Source of the DNA: Globodera rostochiensis
Taxonomy: Eukaryota; Nematoda; Chromadorea; Rhabditida; Heteroderidae
Reading direction: 5' to 3'
Length of the DNA: 64,000 nt
Assembly (NCBI GenBank): GCA_018350325.1
Contig: JAEVLN010000006.1
Coordinates: 2,990,693-3,054,692, forward strand
The notes beneath the pieces were generated by a model. The model did no database searches. It was given only the letters and a program-made list of their open reading frames with translations, and was not told the origin of the DNA. This document shows, one piece after another, positions 9,754 through 21,214 of the stretch (position 1 is the first letter of the stretch; every line of letters starts with the position of its first letter). The position numbers and the translations under genes were made by a program.

Positions 9754-12700
9754 ATGATGAACATGTGCCTGAGAATGCTTTGCCAGCTTCTCATGATGCT
9801 AACTTTCTATTTTTTGTTGGTCCCAGCGATGCGCAACGCTAACAATCAAAATGCAAATTCGACCGATGCTGCATACGATTCGAACGGTCGCATTTAAATC
9901 TAAACACGAAAAAGAATATTTGGAAATAAATAATAAAAATATACAAGTATTTGGTAAACCCAAATTATGGACAACCACAACTTTGACATAAAAATTTGAT
10001 TTGCTAATTGATCAATTATGATAACATGTAATTACGTGTTAAATTTTTAAGTGTTATACCTAAATTGATGCTAAAAATTGCTCAGTTTATGAGATTGTTC
10101 TCAAAAAATTATTTTATTTCATTTAATTAAAAGGTGACAGAAATCCAATGAAGTCTAAAAGAAGTTTCTTTTTTTTTGTGGAAAATACAATTTTTGAGCT
10201 GCTCTCTTCAAAAACTATAAATAGAAAAAAAGAATCATATAACTAGGGGCCGGATTTTGAAGCTTTAAAACCATTTCAGCTCCAGCCATTTGAGCGTTGG
10301 CTACTTCAGCGCAATCATTTTTCCCGTTTTTTGAGTCTTTTTTTTGAAAAATGACTAAAAATTTAAGATGAATTATTTTTAACAGTCAGAATCTATCTTT
10401 TTTGTTTTTTTAATTTTTAGCCAAAAAAATGTTAAAATATACTTTTATTCCCGAAAAGCCTGCAGTTATATGCACTAAAAAGTTGCTCCAAATCACCAAA
10501 GATATTTAATTCAAATATTATCAAAATATCTAGCAAAACCTTATTGCTGCTTAAAAAATATTTAATTTGTTAATATTTAGCTGAACCATCTACCTCACCT
10601 TCGCAAAACATTTTGTCTTCCGAGCCAAAAGCTACGAGTGACAGCGATTCCCAAACGCCTCCTTTGGAGTATGAAAACATTCAAAAGGCCATAGTGGAAT
10701 CGTTAAAGTACCAGCCTAAGCATAATAATGGTACGTGAACGAGTTTATGAATATGCATCAGGGTTTCGCATTTAAATACCAAATTAGATGCTAAAAATTG
10801 ATCTGTTTTGGCATAAAATATTTGATTTGCTAAGTGATCAAATATGTAATTAAGGCGTGAATTTTAAGTGTATTGCATTTAAATACCAAATTAGATGCTA
10901 AAAATTGATCTGTTTTGGCATAAAATATTTGATTTGCTAAGTGTTCAAATATGATACATGTAATTTAAAGAGTGAATTTTTAGGTGTTAAAATTACATAA
11001 ATACATAAATTGATGCTAAAAAAAATTGCTATGTTTATGAGATTGTTCTCAAACAATTATTTTGCTTTATTTCATTTAATTAAAAGGTGACACCTTGGAA
11101 GAAGCACAAGAAAAAGTCCTTAACAAAGTCATAGAGGATTCAAAAAAAGAGTACGAGCGTATGCGTAATAATGGTTTGTTTATAAACGAATTAGAATCAT
11201 ATTTTGTATGCCCATACATAGGAGTAATGATTTGTTGACAAAACGGCTGATTTTATCTAATCTATGATTTCAACATCTATGATTTTTCGAAAAAAGCTAG
11301 AAAATTTTTTTCAAAGTCGGTAAAAAGGTGTTTCTAGTGGTATTCGGGGTTTTGTTGCCTTTTTTTTAAAATTTGAATATGCGGGCGCATAACCGAAAAA
11401 TACCATTTTCGCTTAAAAAATGTCCAAAATGTAACAATATTTGCTGATTTCTATTCATATTAAAATTTTAGACCAATTTTTTTTGTTAATCGGCCCAATT
11501 TTTTGCGTTGGTCACATTTGGGACTTTTTGGTTGCATCCAAATTCGGTCCTGGGAATGTTGAAACAAATATTAGTCCAAAATTATAGCCAAAAAGGCTGA
11601 AGCTAAACTAAAACAAATATTAATCGTATTAAAAACAAAATTATAGCCAAAAAGGCTGAAGCTGAACAAAAAGCTAAACTAAATATGGTCATGGAACAAT
11701 CTGCACATGAAGAAGCTTTGCAGCGGATTGCACAGGTAAGTGACAAAAAAAATGTCAACGTAAAATTTGTCTATAGGCTGACATTCATCAGTCCCGTACT
11801 GAAGCTAAGATTAAGCCTAACTTAGGCCTAAGCCACGGGTTCGTTAGACTTAGGCCTAGTCCTAAGCTAGCTTAAGCTTAGCTTAGACCAAGCTTAGGCT
11901 TAGCCTAAGAGTTGAGGGGATTCGAGACACATTTGGCTGTGGGAGAAAACTCCATTTAACCAAACAAATAAAATGAAACGTTCGAAAGCATAAAGCTAAA
12001 CAATTAGACAAACCTTGTAAACCGTACTTTCATAAAACACTGAAAACGCTCACATTCACCCTTAAGCTTGACCGTTTTGCTTTTTTGTATTTACAATCTT
12101 CTTAGAGCTTCCAAGCATATGTTATTTGTTTGATTTGATTGAATTTTAACAAAAAAACGTTCAAGCTTTGCCTAACATTGCTGGCACTGAACGTGAAGTT
12201 GAAATGAGTGCGACGGCGCCAAAGCACTTCCGGTCTGAATCCTCCCCCCCCGCCCGAATCCCCCGTGTCTCGAATCCCACCACAGCCAAAACTTCCCAAA
12301 TCCTCTAAACGCATTAGGGCTAAGCCTAACCTAGGCTTAGGCTAGTTTAGGCTTAGGCCTAAGCCTAAGTCATACGAACCCCAACTGGCTTAATCTTAGC
12401 TTCAGTACGGGACTGAATCAGCTATCGTGAGGGGATTCAGACCGGTAGCCCGCCAAACAGAATCGTGTGTTGAGGATTTTGCAAAATTTGGTCCCAACTC
12501 CAAACGCTTTTTGACGATTTTCAGTATTAATCCTAATGTGAATCTCTTAGTCCTATAACAGGATGGATTTGGGTTCTCGAAATATGCAATTCCCAAAGTC
12601 CGTGAGCTACCTAAATAACTACGAAACCCATTCGGACTTTTACACGGGGTGGTCATGGCCACCCCTCCCCTCCCCCCCCCCCCGCGTCGTAAGAGGGTGG

Positions 12701-14913
12701 GGGGGGGGTAAGAATTTAGTCAAAATGTTGGTCTAGTCATCCGAGGCAAAAACTACAATTTTTCGAGAAATCCGATTTGGCGCCACATCTTGTAAAAGTC
12801 TGAACTACGGCTCAACAAATTGATCCTATGATCCTGAAATGGTCCAGAAGAGAGACAGACGACGAGAGGAAACACTTATTACTGGAGAAAAGAGTAAAAC
12901 TAGTGACGAGAAAAAAGGGCAGAGCGTAGACCGGGACCGTTTTAAGAGTTCAGCAAGAGATCGAGACCATTCCAAGACCAAAGGACCATTTGCCGACCGT
13001 AGTCTGAACCCATTCCCTGGTTTAGGCACCGGCAAGCAATGAAATGCCAATGCGACAGAAGCTGAATGAATCGGACGGATTGGAGGATTTTGAATTTGAA
13101 GCGCTGCAGGAATTAATAAATGGAAATGAGGAAGTGCTAAGTAAATTAAATGAAAAGAGTATGTTGAAGGTGTTCAATGCTGCGAAAAATATAGTTGTGG
13201 AGGAGAGCAGCACCAGTGCTGTTGGTCAGCAGGTAAAAAAAAGCCTGGTTTGTGAAACCATAACTTTTAATGCCGATTACGAATATGAGAAAAAAAATTA
13301 CGATTAGCGATATTGATAAATAGTAGAGCCCAGCATCTTGAAAAATCCTTGGTCACGACTTGATGAAGGCCTGGTCTGGATTAAAAATCCAGAAAAAAGC
13401 CTACCAGAAGCCCCATTGGATCTGGATTCTGGATTAGAAAACCGATTATATATCAGATTAACGATTTAAAGACTACAACTTAGTCCAAACGTTTTTTTCG
13501 ATTTTTAGAATAAATTATACTGTGACTTTAACAGGATGGATTTGGAATTCTCAAATATGAAATTTGAAAAGTCGTTAAATAACAACGAATCCCATTCCCT
13601 GGTTTAGCCCACACGGGAAAATGAAATTACAACGCGACAAGAAACGCCGAATGAATCGGACGGATTGGATGATTCGGAAGAAGAAGCTCTGGAGGAATCT
13701 GGAAATGAGGAAGTGCTAAGTGAATTAAATGAAAAGAGTAGGTTGAAGGTGCGCAATGTTACGAAAAAGCTTGGTGTGGAGGAAAGCAGCATGGCATCCA
13801 TCGATATACAAAAAGCGAGAAACGACGATGAAGCCGCCGTAAGCAGTCATTTATAAAACCAAATGAGTGTTTGAATTTCCTGTCCCGTTAAGTTTGAAAT
13901 TGCCGTTTCCGGAATTTTTATTTTGCCCAGTCTCTAGTTTAACGGGCCGGTACAGCTATTTCTGCGCCTAAGTTTCAGTCCCCATCAAATTAAAAACAAG
14001 CATTTCTTATTTAACTCAATTAACCAATCAAATAAAATGCACCGTTCGAAAGCATAAATTTTAAAAAGAAAAGCTAAACAATTAGACAAATCTTGTAAAC
14101 CGTACTTTCATAAAACACTGACCTAGTTTCAGGTACATTTTGCCTTAATCTTAACCGCTTTTTGAAATAAAAATGCCATTATTGGCTCTAATTGATCCCC
14201 CACCCCAAAATATTTAATGCCAAAAAAGGTTAGTGTTGGGTGAACCCAAAAGTGAAATAATTGAGTACACAAATTTGTTATATAATATATATATTTTAGA
14301 CTAAAGGTGCACCAGCGAAAGTCAGTCCTAACTCGAATAAACGTCGCTCAAGAAAAAAATCATTACAGTTAACAGGATGTTGGGATAACAAAACAAATCA
14401 GTATTATGCGGATTTGTCTGAAAAAAGCACGGCACAGCAAGGCGGCACTTTGTCTGCTAAAAAAACGTCCAAAGAAGGTTGGATGTTTGTAAATTTAATG
14501 ATTTTTGTTTAAAAAAAAATTGTTTCAAAAAAAATTAGAAATATGGGGACATCTTTTGGTCACTTTTGTTAAATTTTATTGAAGAGCGGAATATGCTGGC
14601 ACCAGGTGATCAGCTGAGACAAATGTCTATTGATGAATTAAAGGATTTGGAGCGACGAGTTAAGAAACAATTAGAGAAGGAAAAAGTGATTAAGAAAGTG
14701 AGAAAAGGAAATGACGGGATGCCACCTGCATTATACGACAAAATTAGTCCGAGTGATGTAGACAGACGATTGGCCAAGTTGAAAGAACGCTCCAATCACC
14801 GTGATCTGGGAATGCATTCCGCAACGGCACAAAGCAAAAAAGGGAAAGAGCAGAAGCAAAAAAAGGGGCATTTCGATAAAAATTTGTCTGAGTCCTCGAC
14901 TGATTCGTCCTAG
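9754..14913 (+). CDS. Secreted modular protein B, paralogue of A (8 exons, 467 aa)
   Basis: Exons that stay in frame: 9754-9886, 10581-10730, 11087-11173, 11647-11735, 13026-13232, 13608-13838, 14300-14477, 14585-14913. The first exon is a signal peptide nearly identical to A. Two copies of the acidic EALEELI/GNEEVL module are present. B lacks the Ser/Glu repeat of A but keeps the C-terminal domain (LRQMSIDELKDLERR, ERSNHRDLGMHS, GHFDKNLSES). The exon matching A exon 5 would start at 11777 but is cut after four codons by the element at 11789-12415 and then hits a stop. Joining 11735 to 13026 skips it and preserves phase 0, so an intact product is possible. The first donor (GTCGCA) is weak. 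Function unknown. Confidence 0.65.
11789..12415. mobile_element. Inverted-repeat element inserted in an exon of gene B
   Basis: The left end CAGTCCCGTACTGAAGCTAA and the right end, its reverse complement, form an inverted repeat of about 28 bases (11789-11816 and 12388-12415). Subterminal regions on both sides consist of TTAGGC and CTAAGC words. No coding capacity was seen and no matching target duplication could be identified at the two edges. Confidence 0.7.
12416..13020. other. Intron/insert of gene B with G/C homopolymer palindrome
   Basis: No exon seen. 12661-12712 is a run of C followed by a run of G around a short GC-rich loop. The last part (about 13003-13025) matches the intron end before exon 6 of gene A (GTCTGAACCCATTCCCTGG). 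Confidence 0.5.
13324..13440. repeat. Truncated TAGAGCCC MITE in intron of gene B
   Basis: It matches the left end and GGATCTGGATTCTGGAT core of the element at 5403-5523 in gene A and lies at the equivalent intron position, but the right terminus is missing. Confidence 0.65.
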
Positions 14914-15853
14914 GACTCTATAGAGAGAATACCAATTGGGGGACAATTGAGATCCGAGACATTGTGGAAATTGACAAGAACGACAAACAATTTATTCAGA
15001 CATTTTTTGCATAAACATTGTGTGTATTTTTCACTCAACATTTTATGATTTGCACATTTTATTCTCTTCGGAAAATTTTTGCATAAATTGTTTGCTACTG
15101 TTTTTATATTTATTTTTTATATATTTGGTAGCTTTTGCATCATAAAATTATAATAAATATCGTGTACGTTGGTAGCTTTTGCATAATAATATAAAAATAA
15201 ATTAATCTCTCTAAAATTTGAAAAATACCACCTAGTTATGAATAGGGCCGCTAATTATATGGGAATCCATACTCGATGTGCCGTGCCATCAATATCGGAA
15301 CTGTTCCCGGCATTATTAAGCCGTCTATGTTAGGACGGACGACGCGAAGAATATTCATTACGACGTGCCATTTCCATTCTTGCGGCTTTACAATTTCTTA
15401 AAAAGTGAATTTCGGTTACGATCGAAGACTAAACCAAGAGATCCAAGCAAATGTCGCCAAAATTGGGACGCTATAACCGCTTTTTTGGAAAACCACATAC
15501 AGTGTGTAACAAAAGAATAGGGTCAACCGTTTTTTTAGTGGTTTGAGTCTCAGACTGAACCGATCGAGCTGAAGTTTTTACCACTGGTAAAATGCCCGGG
15601 AACGGGAATTTCAAAAAGTACGTCGGGATTCCCGTTCCCGTAAAAATCCAGCCTGGCAAAAAAGAAGGGGAATCCCCTTATTTGTGAGTTTGGAACCATT
15701 ACTGATCGTTGCCTTAAACCGAGATGGACCCACCAAAAGAGAAATTGAACGAAGTTTGAATCGTTTAAAGGATGTTACCTCAAATTTTCTCAAAATCCTG
15801 ACTTCATAAATGTTGTAATCGAACAACCTATTCTTTTAATGGATCCTTAACAG
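14914..15853. other. Intergenic, B to the next gene
   Basis: The first 150 bases are the conserved 3' flank shared with A and C. At 15243 there is a lone TAGGGCCGCTAATTATATGG, the terminus of the hAT-like element family seen intact at 30504-31103. A CCGGGAACGGGAA / TTCCCGTTCCCG inverted word pair lies at 15595-15645. No convincing exon. Confidence 0.4.
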
Positions 15854-17063
15854 TCCTGGGAAGCCAAAGAAACTGTGCGAGAGAACAAAGCGGCGGATGT
15901 TCGCGGATTTGAGCAACTCAATCTAAGGCTCATCTTGTGCGAAAATGGGGGTAAATTCGGGAAAAAATTCCCCGAGGGCATGAAAATGTTTTGTGGGGGA
16001 AACGTGTATGCCGGCCAGATAGCCAACAAAATTCTCTACAAAACCCAACAAACCGCTAAGCTCTGCGCCCCTTCTCCGAGGAGGTACGTCTTGTTGAATT
16101 TTGCATGTTGAAAAAAGCCCCATTTTCACGCGATTATAACCAATCAATTTACGTTTTACAGTACGCTTGTCTGTTCCAACACCGCTGTTCGTCCACCCAC
16201 GACCGAATTGTTGTCACTTCAATGAACATTTATTTTTGCAGGTGGTTGGTTACAATTTTTTGTTGGTACATAAAGAGTCCGGAATTTGGAAAACCGGGTT
16301 GCCAGGCACGTATTTAGGGGGGGGGGGGGTACGAGGGGTCACGTACCCCCCCCCCCCCCCCAAAGAGAAAATTTGAAGGAAAAAACCATAGGGGGGACCT
16401 TTTTGATTTACAAAATTCGTAATTTTTGGATCAATTTTCTTAACAAATTGAAAAAATTGCTTAAGAAAAATGTTGGGCCTGGGTCCGCTCCGTCCATATG
16501 AGGTGTGGTGTCACATTTCTTGATTCGCGAACCCTTTTTTGGTCGGACGAACTAAACACACTCACCACTACCCATGCCCCAACGCTCAGAATTTTTTAAC
16601 AATTTTTGTAATTTGTTATAATTAATTCTAATTTTTTTTCAGACTTATTCTCTTCACGCTGTTTTCCCTCTGTTATGTCGCGTTCATCATTTGGCAAATG
16701 TTAGGACCAAGGAACGTGGAGGACATTTGCGACTGGGAGCGCCTGTGGGGCTTTTTCCATTGTGTGTGGGTTTGGGTGCGCTTGTCACTGTTGGCCATCG
16801 CGTGGACATGGATGGCGCTCCAGTACGCCACCGCAACCTGGTGTTGCTTCGGCACCTTGCAATTCGTTCAAAAGCGATACCGGTGCGGTCTCTCTTCCAC
16901 CATAAAGGGAAAAAAGAATCTCTTTTTGGGGGTTAAAAAAAGACGCAGAGAACACATTGAACTTATCTGCCCGGTTATTTATGTATGTTCACAAATTCGG
17001 TTATTAAAAGAATTAATTTGGTTTTTTTTTTTGCTTAGTCCCGGATGCCATTCCATTTTATGA
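15854..17063 (+). CDS. Unknown membrane protein, partial model
   Basis: Not recognised. Exon 15854-16083 has a clean acceptor (TTAACAG) and donor (GAGGTACG) and encodes about 77 basic residues (GKFGKKFPEGMKMFCGG, ANKILYKTQQ). An exon from 16162 could use a weak donor in GAATTGTTGTC to join 16643 in frame. The exon from 16643 encodes two strongly hydrophobic segments (LILFTLFSLCYVAFIIWQML and a Trp-rich VWVRLSLLAIAWTWMAL) with several Cys. Open reading continues to 17063, or splices into an exon after TTGCTTAG at about 17039 that reads FYEGWGCLDSRMYR. Base composition is GC-richer than neighbours. The 5' end is missing from the model and the exon joins are uncertain. Confidence 0.45.
16305..16500. 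repeat. Poly-G/poly-C bearing repeat inside an intron
   Basis: A G-run and C-run surround GTACGAGGGGTCACGTAC, followed by a segment with TCAATTTTCTTAACAAATTG that also occurs (in either orientation) in repeats near 18040-18090 and 53480-53520. It appears to be a member of the same dispersed family. Confidence 0.45.
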
Positions 17064-18652
17064 GGGGTGGGGATGTCTGGATTCCCGAATGTACCGCACA
17101 TTCCTTTGGGTCCTTTTTACATTCATTCCCTTTCACAACAGAGGTTATTTCGACGACAATTCTGAACCATGATGAACATATATGTATATGATTGGTGTAT
17201 GTGCGCTGTGGTGATCACTGATAAATTAGGATAATAAATGTTGGATTGATTATTAGTCAAATACATAACATTCCGTAAATTGCTTCCCACCCAAACCAGA
17301 CAAAGTCGTTGATGTGTAGAACTTAGGCACATGTTAGCACATTGATTTTGGCCCATAAGTCTCTTCAAACTTTAAGCCAATCAGATAAATTTGGTGTCAT
17401 TTGAAAGCTCTAATTTATAAGAAATTAGCAGGAAAAAATGTTATTGATCTCGCTACGGAAAAGTTTAATAAGGCCAATTGGCTAAAATCGGCTTTTTCAG
17501 TTTCCTGGGCATAACTTTTCTGATTGCTTAATGATTTTCCGCATTCGAGCGAGGTACGTAGTACGTACTACGTAGACTCCACTATTTCCAAATTCGGTTT
17601 TGTCAATCGAAGGAATCTTTAAATGTACCCACGAAAAAGCATTAACATTTCTCATTTAAAGATTTCACAAAACCAATATGCAAAAAAATTGAAATTGAAT
17701 TTCCATGGCAGAGGACGCTGCCGCTCTGAGCATAGAGTGAAGAAAGCGACCTCTGTTGCGGTCAAATGGTTCTATAGAGACCGGAATTTTGAAAAAGTCG
17801 GGATCAGAATCAGGATTTGCCAGGATTAAAATTCTGGTTTTCAGGATATCCTAATCCTGATACGTTTTGCGGACCAGGATCAGGATTTTTACCAATGTAA
17901 AATTGACCAAACCTTTGGGATTTTTCAAAAATTTGAAATAACACTCCCCTTTTTTGGGGTACATTTTTGTTGTGATTTTTCAATAAAACGAGTTTTTTTT
18001 AGCATTCTAGGGCGACGATAGGCGCCGCCGAGAAATTTTTTAAAAATTTTATCAAGATTTGTTAAGAAAATTGGTCAAAAAATTACGATGTTGCAAAAAA
18101 AACCCCCCCCCCCCCCCCTATGGTTTTGTGATTTATTCCAACTAAAAAATGAAATGGAAAACTTGTGAATTGTGATCTAAAAATTTTTAGTGCTTAAAAA
18201 TCCGAGCCCTATTTATGACTAGCTTTTTAAACAATTATTAGTATCGATATAAAGCTTCAATTATATTTCAAATACTTTTAAATTTTTGTTTCAATTTCAC
18301 GCAAGAAAATGATTCATTTCATTTCTTAAAATATCATACAATGAAAAACATTTTCTTTTCAGCCTTTGATTAATGAATCATTATTATTCATTGTTTGTAC
18401 ATTTAGAAAAATAACATTAAACAATTTCCGATTAATCATTTAGCATCAATGTTTCATAAATTTTTTACGGGTGACGTTTTGAACTTGAAAGGGTGGGGGT
18501 ATAAAGGAAAGCGGTAACTTTTAGAAATTGTCAAAATTTATAGATAGAAATTATTTTGAAATTCTTTTATAAGATTTATTTATTAAAAAGTTTTTTTTTG
18601 ATTTAATCCCAACTTTTAAAAAAAATTTCGACAAATTAATTGGTGTTTTGAA
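17064..18652. other. Intergenic with dispersed repeats
   Basis: 17776-17910 begins TAGAGACCGGAATTTTGAAAA, matching the terminus of the element at 35546, then reiterates GGATCAGGATT words; the right end is lost. 18000-18125 holds GGCGACGATAGGCGCCGCCGAG followed by AAATT-rich DNA and a C-run, related to 24360-24520 and 53430-53560. The rest is AT-rich with nothing recognised. Confidence 0.5.
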
Positions 18653-19532
18653 ATGAACCCGACATTTCTGCTTTTGGCCCTATTTTTTCAAACTGTTTTG
18701 GCAAACCCATTTGCTTCAAAGCAGTCAGTAGCTGTTGAAGGAGTTTTGAAATGTAATGGAAAGCCAAGCGTTGGAACACAAGTGAAAATGTACGACACTG
18801 ACCGTAAGTTTAATTGTTTGTTAACCATAATTAATAATTAAACATTAATTTGTTTTTAAAAAGGTTATTTCGGGTCGGCCAAACCAGTATTAGAATACTA
18901 ACCAATAAGATAGCCAATATTTTGTTAGCTTATGATTCTTAACAATTGTTTTATAAATCAAAGTATTTTGTTCTATATTTTTTGAAGAATTAAACTTAAA
19001 TATTAAATATTAAAAATAAATAAATTTAGACAAATCTAGTTTATCGGATCAATCATAAATTCAAATTAAGCGCATTTTTTTATTTTGTAAATAATTAGAT
19101 TTTACCCTTGATGATTGGATGGCCCAATCAAAAACGGACGCTTATGGACGCTTCAAATTGACAGGCTTTGCAAAGGAATTTACACACATCAACCCGAAAT
19201 TGAATGTGTACCATGTGAGAAAAATTTGGCAAAAATATTTAATCAATTGCCAATTTATAATGTTAAGAATTGCAATAATGATCTGATCCCGCCTTGTAAA
19301 TGGAAGATTTCCATCTATGTAAAAATTTATAATAATATATATTTAACCTAAAATATTTATGGTATTTTTATTTTTAATTATATTTCATTATTAAATCTAT
19401 TTGAGAAATAACTTTTTTTAACAGATCCCCAAAACATACATCTCCAAGAGCTCAATTCCGAAGGTGTTTGATGCCGGAGTGCTGAACTTAGATGGCAAAT
19501 TCAAGGGTCAAAAACGTGATTGCATCCATTAA
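18653..19532 (+). CDS. Transthyretin-like (TTL) secreted protein, 141 aa
   Basis: Exons 18653-18803, 19099-19214, 19268-19318 and 19425-19532 join in frame. The signal peptide is MNPTFLLLALFFQTVLA. The mature protein has the nematode transthyretin-like layout: SVAVEGVLKCNGKPSVG, then KMYDTD, SKTDAYGRFKLTGF, INPKLNVYH, a Cys pair NCN...PPCKWKISI, an IPKTYIS strand and a C-terminal DCIH. Length and the four Cys fit the family, which is secreted and nematode-specific; some members are extracellular signals or immune modulators, but the role of this one cannot be read from sequence. The third exon is found only if a 53-base intron is removed after NVYH. A consensus-like AATAAA lies about 60 bases after the stop. 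Confidence 0.9.
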
Positions 19533-20051
19533 CTGGGGAGTGACAACATGGAAATATTAAAAATTCAATGAAATTTTGTTGAATTTTTGCAATAAAATAT
19601 ATTGTCGTTTTCTTACCTACTTGACAAGTTTTGCTTGTATTTATTTGTTTTACTTCAAATTTACTCAACTTTTAGTTGAATTTGTCTTAAAATAGTGAAA
19701 TTAATTGACTGACCGTCGCGTTTACAATTATATAGTTTAAATATTTTTATTCATATTATTTGATTTCATGTAAATTGATTTTCTTTTTTTCGGGATTTTT
19801 TTCATAAAAATTTGTCGGTTTGCTCCTCGCCCGCCGCCCGTTGCCGGCCGCCGCCATTTTTCCCGCTCTATCAGCGCGGTGTTACGTCGAAATGCACACA
19901 TTTTGACGAGAAACGTATGCCTTTCGTCCATCCATCAAATTCGAGAGCCAAATTACCGCTGAAGAAGAGTCCGCTTTTCAAAAGCATTTGTCTTCAACAA
20001 TGCAGAGATCACTTTTTGAAAAACATTATTTTATTAATAAAAATAGAATTT
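19533..20051. other. Intergenic, no gene seen
   Basis: AT-rich apart from a GC-rich stretch at about 19820-19870 (GCCGCCCGTTGCCGGCCGCC). Small open frames here lack splice or homology support. Confidence 0.4.
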
Positions 20052-20365
20052 TGTGGCTTTCAACTTATTTTAAATAGGTAAATATAATTTATTCAAAACA
20101 AAGATTAAATACTAATTGCATCTTTTACACATTATTTGTTCATTTTTTTAATAATTTTTTCTGGTTTCAACTTGTTTTAAAAAGATAAATATAATTTTTT
20201 TTAAACAAAACTTAAATACTATGCATTTTTAACACATTATTTGTTCTTTTTTTTTATTTTTAACAATTTCTGTGGTTTCAAATAGGTAAATGTAATTTTT
20301 TTAAACAAAGCTTAAATACTAATTGCATCTTTTACATATTTTTTTATTTTTAACAACATTTTTTA
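20052..20365. repeat. Three-copy imperfect tandem repeat, about 115-bp unit
   Basis: The block GGTTTCAA...AGGTAAATATAATTTTTTT...AACAAAGCTTAAATACTAATTGCAT...ACACATTATTTG repeats three times with drift and small deletions. No coding potential. Confidence 0.65.
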
Positions 20366-21214
20366 AAGTAATTTTATAAGCATTACAAGAATTGGATGCT
20401 AAACAAATCAATAAATGCCGAAAATGAGATTTCATGCCCTCAAAAGCACCCATTTCAATGGACCGTGAATTGTATAGAATGTGAAGAATTCCTTTAGGCC
20501 TTGAAAATTTTGTCTATATGAAAATAATTAAAAGATTTTGTTCTAATTCAAAATATGCCAAATATTTAAAAAATTTAAATTAAATTAAATTTTATATATT
20601 TTTTAAATATTTTTACTTTTTGGTACTAAAATTTGAAAATGTTGTCAGTTGCAATTTAGCGTTAAATCCAATTCCAAAAAGTTCATTTTTTTTGTCCATT
20701 AATCTGAAAATAAGTGAAGCTTGTCCAAGCAAATGCGACAAAATCCGTTAATGCATTTCCTGAACACTGTTAATCCGTGCTGGACGGACTTTGCCTTTTA
20801 ACATTAATTAATTGTGTGAAGTATTTCAAATCAAACAAAAATTTTAAAATTTTAATTTATGTTTAATAAATTTCAATTTTTGTTTTTTAAATATTAAACA
20901 AAAAGTTTTAAAAATGACAAATGCTGTGTTTTTTTGTCAGATCCATTATATTTTCTATTTGATTGACAGCCGTATCTCTCGCAAATGACACATAAAGCAA
21001 AATATTTAAGAAAAAAATGTTCAGTTTTCTCATAACTTTTACAAAAATAATCGTGACGGATTTTCTTAACAAATATCGATAAATTTTTAACAAAAAATTG
21101 CGGTTGTGCTTATCAGGGATGGGCAGAATTCCGATTTCTGACATTTTTGGGGTCGTCGGCGCCCATCCTTTGTGGGGACCCCGACCCAATTAGAATATTT
21201 TTTTATTTTTACAG
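20366..21214. other. AT-rich intergenic region upstream of carbonic anhydrase
   Basis: A degraded CAGGGATGGGC element occupies about 21115-21170 (right end decayed). Otherwise nothing recognised. The CTTTTTTTATTTTTACAG right before the carbonic anhydrase ATG looks like an acceptor site, possibly for a trans-spliced leader. Confidence 0.4.

Noticed and set aside
12402..13050. Minus-strand open frames in the gene B intron
   Set aside because: They lie in transposon-derived and G/C-run DNA with no splice or family support.
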